Below, in pieces: positions 54,732 through 64,000 of a DNA stretch of 64,000 nt (the first letter of the stretch is position 1; each line of letters starts with the position of its first letter). The position numbers were made by a program, and so were the translations under genes. The DNA is from Streptosporangium sp. NBC_01755 (lineage in GTDB: Bacteria > Actinomycetota > Actinomycetes > Streptosporangiales > Streptosporangiaceae). The stretch is from assembly GCF_035917995.1 (NCBI RefSeq), contig NZ_CP109131.1, forward strand, positions 6,386,001 to 6,450,000, given 5' to 3'. Under the pieces are notes generated by a model. The model was not told where the DNA came from. It did no database searches and worked only from the letters and a program-made list of their open reading frames with translations.

Positions 54732-55190
54732 CGCTGCCGCACCTCCCCCCTCACGTCATGTCTCCATGTCTTCCGAGGTCAACGCCCTACCTCTACCCAG
54801 CTGCGCGTGATCGATCAGGTATCGGCCCCGCTTCGAGTGGCTACCCGCCGACGGTTGCCACCTCAACCCGGGGGATGAATCGATCTCCGCTGGGGGCCGA
54901 GGTCGCGCCCTGGAGAGGGCGGCTGCTTCCGGCGGTCCTCCGAGCTCCGTCACGGCGAGCGAGAAGCGCTCCGTCACGGTGAGCGAGAAGCACGGCCTCG
55001 ACGGGAATCCCCGAAGGACGGAGGCCTGCCGCGGGTCGTGGGTGAACCGCGATGCGATCTCGATGCCGCCTGCCGAGTGGGCCTCGTCGCAATCCATACG
55101 TTTTCTTGACGCCCTTCGGGCGCCTTCGATCCCTTTGGGCTGAATAAAGTCACATCATCTTTATGTGTTTTTGACGGTGGAGGTAGTGCG
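54732..55190. other. Long leader region before the KimA-like gene
   Basis: The 459-nt gap separates the divergent DUF4118 and transporter genes. It has a hairpin CGCCC-TTC-GGGCG near 55108-55122 and an A+T-rich stretch (AATAAAGTCACATCATCTTT ATG) close to the start. A string resembling GGGGATGAATCGAT recalls part of c-di-AMP riboswitches, but the conserved core is not convincing. No gene is seen. Confidence 0.35.
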
Positions 55191-57095
55191 TTGGGTCGGT
55201 CAACCCAAAAGGGGGCGGACTCGCCGCGGACCTGGCTGCTTCACGGTCTGCAGGCCGACCGCAGGCAGATCGAGCACGACCCGGACAAGAAGCACTCGTG
55301 GTGGCAGGTCATGTGCCTGACGGGGGTCGACTACTTCTCCACGCTCGGTTACCAGCCCGGCATCGCCGCGCTCGCCGCCGGCGCGCTGTCCCCGGTCGCC
55401 ACGCTGCTCCTGGTCCTGCTGACCCTGTTCGGCGCGCTACCCGTCTACCGCAGGGTGGCCGAGGAGAGCCCCAACGGCCAGGGCTCCATCGCCATGCTGG
55501 AGAAGGTGGCGCCCAAGTGGTGGGGCAAGCTGTTCGTGCTGGCCCTGCTCGGCTTCGCGGCCACCGACTTCGTCATCACGATGACCCTCTCCGCCGCCGA
55601 CGCGACCGCTCACATCCTGGAGAATCCCTTCGTCCCCGATTTCCTGGACGGCCAGCGGGTCCTGGTCACGCTCGTGCTGCTCGGCCTGCTGGGCGGGGTG
55701 TTCCTGCTGGGCTTCAGCGAGGCCATCGGCCTCGCGGTGGTCCTCGTCGGGATCTATCTCGTGCTCAACGCGATCGTGGTGACGGTCGCGGTCCTGCACG
55801 TGCTGGACAGCCCCGACCTCGTGGTGGACTGGGGTCATGCTCTGACCACCAACTACACCAGCCCCCTGGCGATGGTCGCGCTCTCCATGCTGGTCATGCC
55901 CAAACTCGCGCTCGGCCTGTCCGGGTTCGAGACCGGTGTCGCGGTGATGCCACTGGTCAACGGGGACCTCCAGGCACGGATCAAGGGCACCAAGCGGCTG
56001 CTCACCACAGCCGCTCTGATCATGAGCGTCTTCCTGGTCTTCAGCAGCTTCGCCACCACCGTCCTGATCCCGCACCACGAGTTCGAGGAGGGCGGCAAGG
56101 CCAGCGGCCGGGCTCTGGCCTACCTCGCCCACCTGTTCCTCGGCGACTTGTTCGGCACGGTCTACGACGTGAGCACGATCGCGATCCTGTGGTTCGCGGG
56201 CGCCTCGGCCATGGCCGGTCTGCTCAACCTGGTGCCGCGCTACCTCCCCAGGTACGGCATGGCGCCCGACTGGACCCGGGCGGTCCGGCCGCTGGTGCTG
56301 GTCTTCTCCGTCATCGCCTTCGCCATCACGATCATCTTCGACGCCGACGTCGAGGCCCAGGGAGGGGCGTACGCCACCGGCGTGCTGGTCCTGATCCTGT
56401 CGGCCGCGGTCGCGGTGACCATCTCCGCCCACCGGAACGGCCGGCGCGGTGCTCGGACGGTGTTCGGTGTGATCGCGGCGGTCTTCGCCTACACGCTGGT
56501 GGCCAACGTGATCGAGCGCCCGGACGGCGTCAAGATCGCGTTCTTCTTCATCGTGGCCGTCATCGCCACCTCGCTGATCTCCCGTGCGACCCGGTCCACC
56601 GAACTGCGGGTGACCGAGGTGACCCTCGACCCGCTCGCCGAGGAGTTCGTCAACGACGCCTGCGGCGACATCCATCTGATCGCCAACGAACCACACCAGC
56701 GCAACCAGGCCGAGTACAACGACAAACGCCGCGAGCAGTGGCTCAACCACCGCCTCCGCAGCGAAGAGCCGATCATGTTCGTCGAGGTCACCGTGGTCGA
56801 CGCGTCGGAGTTTGAAAGCGAACTGCGCGTCCACGGCGAGGAGCGGTACGGCCACCGCATCTTCCGCATCGAAAGTCCCACCGTGCCCAACTCCCTGGCG
56901 GCCTTCCTGCTCCATCTGCGTGACCGCACCGGCCGGGTCCCGCACATCTACTTCCACTGGGCCGAGGGCAACCCGATCTTGGCCATGCTCCGCTATCTGC
57001 TCTTCGGCGGAGGAGACGTTCCTCCGCTCACCCGCGAGGTCCTCCGCCAGGCCGAACCCGACGTCACTCGCCGTCCCCACGTCCACGTCGGCTGA
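55191..57095 (+). CDS. APC-superfamily transporter, KimA-like (probable potassium importer)
   Basis: The 634-residue protein has about twelve helices and a ~110-residue cytoplasmic tail. The first-helix motif [19 protein letters not shown] keeps the Asp and Tyr, seven apart, that I recall as K+ ligands in Bacillus KimA (D36, Y43); [13 protein letters not shown] follows. It lies next to the kdp locus, which supports a role in K+ uptake; an amino-acid substrate is the alternative. TTG 55191 is used because GGAGGT lies eight bases before it and homology starts soon after. Confidence 0.82.
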   Translation: MGRSTQKGADSPRTWLLHGLQADRRQIEHDPDKKHSWWQVMCLTGVDYFSTLGYQPGIAALAAGALSPVATLLLVLLTLFGALPVYRRVAEESPNGQGSIAMLEKVAPKWWGKLFVLALLGFAATDFVITMTLSAADATAHILENPFVPDFLDGQRVLVTLVLLGLLGGVFLLGFSEAIGLAVVLVGIYLVLNAIVVTVAVLHVLDSPDLVVDWGHALTTNYTSPLAMVALSMLVMPKLALGLSGFETGVAVMPLVNGDLQARIKGTKRLLTTAALIMSVFLVFSSFATTVLIPHHEFEEGGKASGRALAYLAHLFLGDLFGTVYDVSTIAILWFAGASAMAGLLNLVPRYLPRYGMAPDWTRAVRPLVLVFSVIAFAITIIFDADVEAQGGAYATGVLVLILSAAVAVTISAHRNGRRGARTVFGVIAAVFAYTLVANVIERPDGVKIAFFFIVAVIATSLISRATRSTELRVTEVTLDPLAEEFVNDACGDIHLIANEPHQRNQAEYNDKRREQWLNHRLRSEEPIMFVEVTVVDASEFESELRVHGEERYGHRIFRIESPTVPNSLAAFLLHLRDRTGRVPHIYFHWAEGNPILAMLRYLLFGGGDVPPLTREVLRQAEPDVTRRPHVHVG

Positions 57096-57150
57096 ATACG
57101 GGCTTCGCGGGCGCGACCTGGCACCGCCGGCCCGCCCAGGGAGAGAACAC

Positions 57151-57186
57151 GACGCCCGGGACTCGGATTCATGAGTCCCGGGCGTC
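57151..57186. terminator. Bidirectional terminator between KimA-like gene and pruA
   Basis: A perfect 14-bp stem (GACGCCCGGGACTC / GAGTCCCGGGCGTC) with an 8-nt loop lies between converging genes. Confidence 0.92.
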
Positions 57187-57202
57187 GCCGCTTCAACCGT
57201 CG

Positions 57203-57268
57203 CTATCCGTTGTCCGGATAGCCGAGCTTCCTCAGGTCGGGCTCCTGCCAACCGGCCTGCGGGATGTC
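57203..57268 (-). pseudogene. Duplicated 3' end of pruA
   Basis: Directly behind pruA the minus strand encodes DIPQAGWQEPDLRKLGYPDN G and a stop, a diverged second copy of the pruA C terminus (DIPQSGWQQPDLGKLG). The two stops are 76 nt apart. There is no start codon, so it is a tail remnant of duplication or homologous exchange. Confidence 0.88.
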
Positions 57269-57278
57269 AGCCCATGTG

Positions 57279-58948
57279 CTAGCCGAGCTTTCCGAGATCG
57301 GGCTGCTGCCACCCGCTCTGAGGGATGTCACCCCTATATGGTCCCTGAACAATCGGTGGAACGAGCGTCTCCTTGATCGTCCGGGCGTTGACCCAGCGGA
57401 TCAGGTTGAGGATCGACCCGGCCTTGTCGTTGGTGCCCGAGGCGCGGGCCCCGCCGAAGGGCTGCTGGCCGACGACCGCGCCGGTCGGCTTGTCGTTGAT
57501 GTAGAAGTTGCCCGCCGCGAAGCGCAGCCGCTCCGACGCCGAGGTGATCGCGTAGCGGTCCCGGGCGATGATCGAGCCGGTCAGCGCGTACGGGGAGACG
57601 CCCTCCATCTGCCCCAGCACCGCGTCGAAGTCCGCGTCGTCGTAGACGTGCACGCCGAGGATCGGCCCGAAGTACTCCTTGACGAAGATCTCGTCGGTGG
57701 GGTCGGCCGACTCCAGGATGGTCGGCCTCACGAAGTAGCCGGTGGAGTCGTCGTACGAGCCGGTCAGCACGTTGATCGAGTCGAGCGAGCGGGCCCGGTC
57801 GATCGCGGCCCTGTGCTTGGCGAACGCCCGCCCGTCGATGACCGCGCCCATGAAGGTCGACAGGTCGGCGGCCACGTCCCCGACGGTCAGCGACTCGGCG
57901 GTGCCCACCAGCTCGTCGCGGATCACCGACCAGACCGAGCGCGGCACGTAGGCCCGGGAGGCGGCCGAGCACTTCTGCCCCTGGTACTCGAACGCGCCGC
58001 GGATCAGCGCGGTGGTGAGCACGGCGGGATCGGCCGAAGGGTGGGCCAGCACGAAGTCCTTGCCGCCGGTCTCGCCGACCAGGCGCGGGTAGGACCGGTA
58101 GGAGGTGATGTTGGCGCCGACCGTGGACCACAGGTGCTGGAAGGTCGCCGTGGAACCGGTGAAGTGAATACCCGCCAGATCCGGGTGGGGCATCGCGACC
58201 TCGGAGACGGCGGCGCCGTTGCCGGTCACCATGTTGATGACACCCGGCGGGAGCCCGGCCTCCTCAAGCAGGCGCATGGTGAAGTGCGCGGCGAACTGCT
58301 GGGTGGGGGAGGGCTTCCAGACGACCACGTTGCCCATCAGGGCCGGAGCCGACGGCAGGTTCCCGGCGATGGCCGTGAAGTTGAACGGGGTGATCGCCAG
58401 GACGAAGCCCTCCAGCGGCCGGTACTCCATCCGGTTCCACACCCCGGGCGACGAGATCGGCTGGTCGCTGAGGAGCCTGCGCGCGAAGTCCACGTTGAAG
58501 CGCAGGAAGTCGATCAGCTCGCAGGCCGAGTCGATCTCCGCCTGCTGCGCGGACTTGGACTGGCCCAGAATCGTGGCGCCGTTCAGCGTCTGCCGGTACG
58601 GCCCGGCCAGCAGGTCGGCGGCCCGCAGGAAGACGGCGGCCCGCTCGTCGAAGGGCAGGGCACGCCACGCGGGCGCCGCCCGCAGCGCGGCGTCGATCGC
58701 CGCGCGCACGTCGCCGGCGTCGGCGTCGGCCGTGCGGCCCAGCACCGAGGCATGGTTGTGCGGCTGGACCACGTCGATCGGGGCGCCGCCGCCCATCCGC
58801 TGCTCGCCGCCGATCGTCATCGTCAGGTCCAGCTGGGCCCCGGCCAGCTCCTTGACGCGCTTCTCCAACGCGGCACGCTCGGCGCTGCCCGGCGCGTAGC
58901 CGAGCACCGGCTCGTTGGTCGGGGCGGGAACCGTGGATATGGCATCCA

Positions 58949-58949
<1 letters not shown>
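57279..58949 (-). CDS. pruA: 1-pyrroline-5-carboxylate dehydrogenase
   Basis: This aldehyde dehydrogenase oxidises glutamate-semialdehyde/P5C to glutamate with NAD+. The 556-residue protein has the catalytic Cys in GQKCSAASR, the Glu in LVGETGGKDF and the cofactor part FNFTAIAGNLPSAPALMGN. The ATG at 58949 overlaps the proline dehydrogenase stop and follows GGAGG at six bases; a GTG at 58952 is poorer. It is the second gene of the proline catabolic operon. Confidence 0.95.
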
Positions 58950-59875
<926 letters not shown>

Positions 59876-59951
59876 GTCTTCACACTAAAACCCCGCCCGG
59901 GCCGACCATCATGTGCATCTGCCACGACCGGCGGGAAGAGTGTTCATACAC

Positions 59952-61037
59952 ATGCACAACAATGGTGAGGTGCTACAGGAGACAGTCGACGAGATCGCCG
60001 CCAGGCTCGGTGCCTCCGCCACCCTGGAGGACCGCTCGTTCCAGCTCCTGGCCTATGCCGCGCAGAGCGGTGACATCGACATGGTGCGCCAGGAGTCCAT
60101 TCTGCGGCGCCGCGCGACCGACCAGGTGCGGGCCTACTTCGAGGGATACGGCATCGCCGGCGCCCACGGGCCGGTACGCATCCCCGCCGACGCCGACCTG
60201 GGAGTGCTCGCCCGGGTGTGCGTGCCGCTGCGGCACCGTGAGGTGACCTACGGTTACCTGTGGCTGCTCGACGACGGCACGCTCGGTGACGACGTCCTGG
60301 CCTCGGTCGGCGACCTGGTCTCCCGGGTCGCCGCGGTCCTCGCGCAGGAGGCCCGCAGCCGCCAGGACCTGGGAGCGAACCTGCGGGAGCTGTTCTCCTC
60401 CGACGCCGAGGAGCGCTCCTGGGCGCTGTCGAGGCTGGACATGCGGGGCCCGGTGGCGGCGATCGCCGCCCGCAGCTCGCCGGACCGGGTCGCCGCCCTC
60501 TGGACGCTCCCGCGCGGCGTGCTCGCCGACCCGGCCTTCCCCGTCGGGGACGAGCCGCTGGTCGCGCTGCTGGTCCCGGCAGGCCAGGCGGAGGAGCTGG
60601 CGGGCCGGGTCCAGAGCATGTACGGCACGATGGCGGGCGTCGGCGCGCCCCGGGACGATCCCGCGCAGGCCTGGCGGAGCTGGCGGGAGGCAGTGCACGC
60701 GCTCGGCGTCGCCGCCCGGGTGCCCGCGCTGGCCCCCGTCGCCCTCTGGTCGGGACTGGGCGTCTACCGGCTGCTCGCCCGGACGTCCTCGGCGGGGCTG
60801 CGGGAACTGGCGGCGGAGATCGCCGTGCTGGCCCGGGACCCGGAGCTGGCCAGGACCGTGGAGACCTACCTCGACCGCGCGGGTCACGTCCAGCAGACCG
60901 CCACCGCGCTCGGCGTGCACCGCCAGACGCTCTACTACCGGCTGGCCAAGGCCGAGCGGCTCACCGGCCGCGACCTCGCCGACGGCGAGAACCGCCTGCT
61001 GGTCCACCTCGCACTCAAGGCGGTCCGCCTGCTCTGA
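59952..61037 (+). CDS. PucR-type regulator of the proline genes
   Basis: The 361-residue protein has a variable N-terminal sensing region and the C-terminal PucR helix-turn-helix (TVETYLDRAGHVQQTATALG then VHRQTLYYRLAKAERLTG). Divergent transcription from the proline dehydrogenase operon across ~75 nt suggests that it is the proline-responsive activator. ATG 59952 (MHNNGEVLQETVDEIAARLG) is the natural start; GGGAAG lies upstream, while the open frame to 59913 has no homology. Confidence 0.88.
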   Translation: MHNNGEVLQETVDEIAARLGASATLEDRSFQLLAYAAQSGDIDMVRQESILRRRATDQVRAYFEGYGIAGAHGPVRIPADADLGVLARVCVPLRHREVTYGYLWLLDDGTLGDDVLASVGDLVSRVAAVLAQEARSRQDLGANLRELFSSDAEERSWALSRLDMRGPVAAIAARSSPDRVAALWTLPRGVLADPAFPVGDEPLVALLVPAGQAEELAGRVQSMYGTMAGVGAPRDDPAQAWRSWREAVHALGVAARVPALAPVALWSGLGVYRLLARTSSAGLRELAAEIAVLARDPELARTVETYLDRAGHVQQTATALGVHRQTLYYRLAKAERLTGRDLADGENRLLVHLALKAVRLL

Positions 61038-61130
61038 GCGCGGTGCCTCTCGCCGGATCCGCGGAGCGGGCCCGGACGTCCTCGGGGGTGACCGCCGGCA
61101 GGCCCGCCGCCCTGGCGGGCAACCGCTCCG

Positions 61131-61228
61131 GACGGCGGCCGGGTAGATCTTCACCCAGCGTTTTAGACGGCGGCCCGGTAGATCTTCACCCAGCGTTTTA
61201 GACGGCGGCCCGGTAGATCTTCACCCAG
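61131..61228. repeat. Tandem 35-bp repeats of a gene 3' end
   Basis: Two 35-bp copies (61131-61165, 61166-61200) and a third partial copy (61201-61228, within the GH16-like fragment) each contain the codons for VKIYRAAV; the second also carries the TAA. Copies one and two differ at one base. Confidence 0.92.
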
Positions 61229-61404
61229 TCCACGTACATGCTGACCGTCGGGGGAGTGGAGCGGTTGCGGCACGGCGACCACTCGTTGCACGTCACATCG
61301 TTCTGGAGCGTCAGGTGCATGGAGCGGCCCGTCGGCACGTTCGGACCGCGGTAGTCCCACACCTTCCTGCCGTCCAGCCAGAAGGTCAGCCGCCCGGGCG
61401 GCAT
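61198..61404 (-). pseudogene. C-terminal fragment of a GH16-like glycoside hydrolase
   Basis: The minus strand encodes PPGRLTFWLDGRKVWDYRGP, then VPTGRSMHLTLQNDVTCNEW and SMYVDWVKIYRAAV, ending TAA. This is the typical end of family 16 beta-glucanases. Upstream there is no continuation: the frame runs into a 13-bp tandem repeat and the start region of another gene, so the catalytic part is lost. It is the remains of a secreted glycanase. Confidence 0.82.
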
Positions 61405-61454
61405 GGGGATATCAAAGCAATGATCGCACTCCAGTAACGGAGGTATTCCTTTTT

Positions 61455-61540
61455 CGCATCCGTCCCACGCATCCGTCCCACGCATCCGTCCCACGCATCC
61501 GTCCCACGCATCCGTCCCACGCATCCGTCCCACGCATCCG
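61455..61540 (+). repeat. 13-bp tandem repeat array (about 6.6 copies)
   Basis: The unit CGCATCCGTCCCA is repeated without mismatch in the 5' leader of the following membrane gene. As 13 is not a multiple of three, it is noncoding; copy number is probably variable. Confidence 0.95.
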
Positions 61541-61581
61541 GAGGGTGCCGCCCCGAGCCCGACTGTGCCACGATTTCGGAC

Positions 61582-62535
61582 ATGAACGACGTTGATGCCA
61601 TACGGCAGGCGCTGGCCAAGCTGGTGGAGTCCGGTGAGCTCCGCCCGGAGCAGGTGGAACCGGTCAGCCTCGCCGTGGGTGAGGCGCTGCGCGACCGGGG
61701 CGCCGGGGACCGGGTCGGATGGAGCGAGATCCTCGCGTACGTCGGCGGAGGGCTCGTCCTGGCCGGTGCCACCGCCTTCGTCGCTCTGGGCTGGGACCGG
61801 ATGACCCAGCCGACGAGAATCACCGTCCTCGCCGTGGTCACCGTCCTGCTGCTGGCGGTGGCCGCCGGGCTCGGCCGGACCGCCCGGTCCGCGACCGGCA
61901 GGACGGCCGCGGTGCAGGGCAGGGTCGCCGCCACCCTCGCCGCGCTGGGCTCGGGTACGGCAGCCCTCTGCGCGGGGGTCGCCGCCGACCGCTACGAGGG
62001 ACTCATCGCCGGCGCGGCCGGGCTGGTGGTCGCCGCGGTGGCCTACGTGCTGCTGCCCACCGCGATCGGCCTGCTGGCCTGCGGCGGGTTCGCCCTGCTC
62101 ACGGTGACCGGCCTGCTGGACGTCTTCGCCGGACAGGAGGGCGGCGGCTGGGGCCTGGCCTACATCGCGCTGGGCGTGGTCATCCTGGTGCTCGCCCTCG
62201 CCGGGCTGCTCGCCCCCCGTGACCTGGGGCTGGGCATGGGCGCCGCCATCGCGCTCTTCGGCGGGCAGTGGCCTGTCCTGTGGGACGGGGACGCCTGGGG
62301 ATACTGGCTGACCGCGGTGATCGCGCTGGCCTGCCTGGCGCTGTACGGGCGCCGGCGTACCTGGGTGCTGATCGTCAGCGGCGTGGCCGGGCTGACGCTC
62401 GCCGTCCCCGAGGCGGTCTGGGACTGGACCGACGGAGCCGTGGGCGGCGCGGTGATCCTGGTCCTGGCCGGGGCCGTCCTGCTGGCCGCGAGCGGCCTCG
62501 GGGTCGTGCTGCACCGCCGCGCGTCCCAGCAGTAG
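61582..62535 (+). CDS. Polytopic membrane protein, unknown function
   Basis: The 317-residue protein has an N-terminal soluble helix pair (MNDVDAIRQALAKLVESGEL) and about eleven membrane helices. The pattern of a short cytoplasmic head and many alanine/leucine helices resembles DUF2157-type proteins, but I cannot confirm the family. ATG 61582 lies about 40 nt behind the 13-bp repeat array. A 26-bp direct repeat begins at its stop codon. Confidence 0.8.
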   Translation: MNDVDAIRQALAKLVESGELRPEQVEPVSLAVGEALRDRGAGDRVGWSEILAYVGGGLVLAGATAFVALGWDRMTQPTRITVLAVVTVLLLAVAAGLGRTARSATGRTAAVQGRVAATLAALGSGTAALCAGVAADRYEGLIAGAAGLVVAAVAYVLLPTAIGLLACGGFALLTVTGLLDVFAGQEGGGWGLAYIALGVVILVLALAGLLAPRDLGLGMGAAIALFGGQWPVLWDGDAWGYWLTAVIALACLALYGRRRTWVLIVSGVAGLTLAVPEAVWDWTDGAVGGAVILVLAGAVLLAASGLGVVLHRRASQQ

Positions 62536-62634
62536 GGCCGCCTTCCGGCACGCGGCCGGCGGCACCTCGTACCCACCAGATCGGTCGGGTCGTCCCGGGG
62601 CGCGCCGCAGGGCCGCCTTCCGGCACGCGGCCGG
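62534..62634 (+). repeat. 26-bp direct repeat beginning at a stop codon
   Basis: AGGGCCGCCTTCCGGCACGC plus GGCCGG occurs identically at 62534-62559, starting inside the TAG stop, and at 62609-62634; the two are 75 nt apart. Confidence 0.9.
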
Positions 62635-62660
62635 TGGTAGGGACCCGTCACACGCGAAAG

Positions 62661-62688
62661 ACCGGGGGTTCCCGTGGGAACCCCCGGT
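62661..62688. terminator. Bidirectional terminator
   Basis: A 13-bp perfect stem (ACCGGGGGTTCCC / GGGAACCCCCGGT) lies between the membrane gene and the converging glycosyltransferase. Confidence 0.9.
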
Positions 62689-62740
62689 CTCGAAGCGTGT
62701 TCGCGTGGCCGGCGGCGCTTGGCCGTCGCGGTGGGCGCGG

Positions 62741-63895
62741 TCAGCGGAGGGAACCGGAGAGGGCGACCTCGTAGACGTGGACGAGTTCCTGGCTGATCCG
62801 CTCCCACGAGTAGCGGGACCGGGCACGGTCGGCGCCGGCGAAGCCGAGCGCGGTGCGGCGGGTCGGGTCGGCGAGAAGCTCGCGGGTCAGGCGGGAGGTC
62901 TGCGCGGGACGGTCGGCGGGCACCAGCAGGCCGGTCACCCCGTCCACCACGGAGTCGAGGTGGGCGCCCACCGCCGAGGCGATGACAGGAACACCGCAGG
63001 CCATGGCCTCCAGCGCGACGACGCCGGCCGGAGCCTCCTGGGGCAGGGAGACGACCACGTCGGCACTGCGCATCAGCTTGGCGACCGCGGAGTGCGGGAT
63101 GTGCCCGAGAACGGTGATCCGGTCGTCTACGCCGATCTCCTTGGCCAGCAGCATCATGCGGCGCGCGTCGGCGTCGTGCTCCAGGTCCGCGGCCGCCGGG
63201 CCACCGGCGATGATCAGCTCGGCGTCGGGGATGCCCTCCAGGGCGCGGATCGCGGTGTGCACGCCCTTTTCCGCGGTGAGCGGTCCGACGTGCAGCAGGC
63301 GGGGGCGGGTACCGCGGGCGGAGGCCGGACCCTGACGGCGGAACCGCTCGACGTCGACACCGCACGGGATGACCGAGATGTTGCGGCGCGGCACACCCAG
63401 CCGGATCAGCGAGCTCTCCTCGTCGCCGCACCCGGCGATCACCGCGCTGGCCCGGCGCCCGATGGCCCGCTGCAGCCGCACCCTCTTGGCGTCGCGGGGC
63501 TGCTCGCTGGTGAACGTCTGGGTGAACGGCACGTTCAGGCCGTTCGCACCGGCGATGGCGGCCAGCCCGCCGGTCCAGGAGTGCGCGTGGATGACGTCAG
63601 GGCGGTTCTGCCCCCAGCGGTGCATCAGCTGGTCGCCAAGGTCGGAAAGGTAGGGCAGCACGCCATCCTCAGGAAGATCCTGCGCCGGCCCGGCGGTCAG
63701 GTGCTCAAGCGTGACGCCCTGCGACACGCGAACTTTGGCCTTGTCCAGGTCGGAGTTTCTCCGGGCGTAGATCGTGACCTTGTGCTCCCTGCCGAGTTCA
63801 CGGGCGACGGCCATCAGGTGAGCGCGCTGAGCGGCAAGGTCGGACTCGTCCTGGGTGGAGGAGAGAACCTCGGAGGAGACGAATGCAATGTTCAC
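62741..63895 (-). CDS. Glycosyltransferase family 4 (GT-B)
   Basis: The 384-residue protein has the GT4 layout: an N-terminal domain (NIAFVSSEVLSSTQDESDLA, DVIHAHSWTGGLAAIAG) and a C-terminal domain with PRLLHVGPLTAEKGVHTAIRAL, ELIIAGGPAA and the donor-sugar EX7E-like SLPQEAPAGVVALEAMACGVPVIAS. It probably transfers a sugar from a nucleotide donor to a lipid, protein or small acceptor; substrates are unknown. The GTG at 63895 follows CAGAGG; the frame is open to 63922. It is likely transcribed from a promoter near the window end. Confidence 0.9.
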   Translation of the reverse strand: MNIAFVSSEVLSSTQDESDLAAQRAHLMAVARELGREHKVTIYARRNSDLDKAKVRVSQGVTLEHLTAGPAQDLPEDGVLPYLSDLGDQLMHRWGQNRPDVIHAHSWTGGLAAIAGANGLNVPFTQTFTSEQPRDAKRVRLQRAIGRRASAVIAGCGDEESSLIRLGVPRRNISVIPCGVDVERFRRQGPASARGTRPRLLHVGPLTAEKGVHTAIRALEGIPDAELIIAGGPAAADLEHDADARRMMLLAKEIGVDDRITVLGHIPHSAVAKLMRSADVVVSLPQEAPAGVVALEAMACGVPVIASAVGAHLDSVVDGVTGLLVPADRPAQTSRLTRELLADPTRRTALGFAGADRARSRYSWERISQELVHVYEVALSGSLR

Positions 63896-64000
63896 GGCAC
63901 ACCTCTGGGAGGAGATAGGCATGAAAAGCCTGTGATTCCTTCAGGGGTGCCTGCGTCTTAGGCACACGTCTGCATTGCCCTAACCATACCCCGATCTCCG

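Noticed and set aside
54830..54950. c-di-AMP (ydaO) riboswitch
   Set aside because: Only short similarity (GGGGATGAATCGAT) is visible; the expected GGAACC and GTAGGG elements are absent, so I do not annotate it.
55437..57251. 604-codon minus-strand frame opposite the KimA-like gene
   Set aside because: Shadow frame with His/Asp/Glu-rich composition and no domain.
61455..61540. CRISPR array
   Set aside because: The 13-bp units are directly adjacent with no spacers and no cas genes nearby.

Overview
The window is a high-GC actinomycete chromosome segment, most likely Streptosporangiaceae or a close relative (Streptosporangium/Nonomuraea type). The support is very high third-position GC, frequent GTG/TTG starts with 4-base stop/start overlaps, a WhiJ/DUF397/RsbW-like ATPase cluster, an F420-type oxidoreductase, an LprG-like lipoprotein with a P55-like exporter, and the aerobic (cob) cobalamin pathway. 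The species cannot be fixed from sequence alone.

Layout. (1) 1-3.9 kb: end of cmk, then der and its terminator; a group IIC intron with its reverse transcriptase sits directly behind the terminator hairpin. (2) 4.1-6.1 kb: three tandem secreted ricin-type lectin genes, each behind the same ~99-nt leader with an internal inverted repeat. (3) 6.2-8.3 kb: DUF397 protein, Scr1/WhiJ-type HTH regulator and a divergent RsbW-like ATPase. (4) 8.5-25.4 kb: cobalamin locus. cobF stands alone. Riboswitch-led cbtB-cbtA-chlD-like-cobO-cobB supplies cobalt uptake, chelatase subunit, adenosylation and amidation. cobN is divergent under a second riboswitch. cobG-cobH-cobIJ and the converging PPOX-cobL-cobM-cobK carry the ring-contraction and methylation steps. 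cobL contains only the CbiT half. Many proteins of this locus carry in-frame short tandem repeats. (5) 25.6-28.5 kb: MFS exporter, LprG-like lipoprotein, MarR regulator. (6) 28.7-30.5 kb: IS200/IS605 element with divergent tnpA and tnpB, abutting the pepP stop codon. (7) 30.5-36.2 kb: pepP, a gene-relic gap, a CBS-pair protein and a large secreted subtilase. (8) 36.4-41.5 kb: five-gene ABC importer behind a Nur-like box, so probably a nickel importer (nikABCDE). (9) 41.7-45.3 kb: Smr-domain protein, an unknown protein, PlsC-like acyltransferase, membrane protein, TetR regulator. (10) 45.7-57.1 kb: potassium region with a 27-aa membrane peptide, kdpFABCDE, a stand-alone DUF4118 membrane protein and a KimA-like APC transporter. 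(11) 57.2-61.0 kb: proline catabolism (P5C dehydrogenase, proline dehydrogenase) with a divergent PucR-type regulator. (12) 61.1-63.9 kb: truncated GH16-like gene, two tandem-repeat arrays, a polytopic membrane protein and a family 4 glycosyltransferase.

A theme runs through the window: several genes are followed by short tandem duplications that begin at or near the stop codon (cbs, plsC, kdpE, pruA, the GH16 fragment, the 61.6-kb membrane gene), and the cobalamin genes carry recent in-phase repeat expansions, including a seven-copy Ala-Asp-Val-His-like insertion between the two iron-sulfur cysteine pairs of CobG. No tRNA, rRNA or CRISPR array was found.
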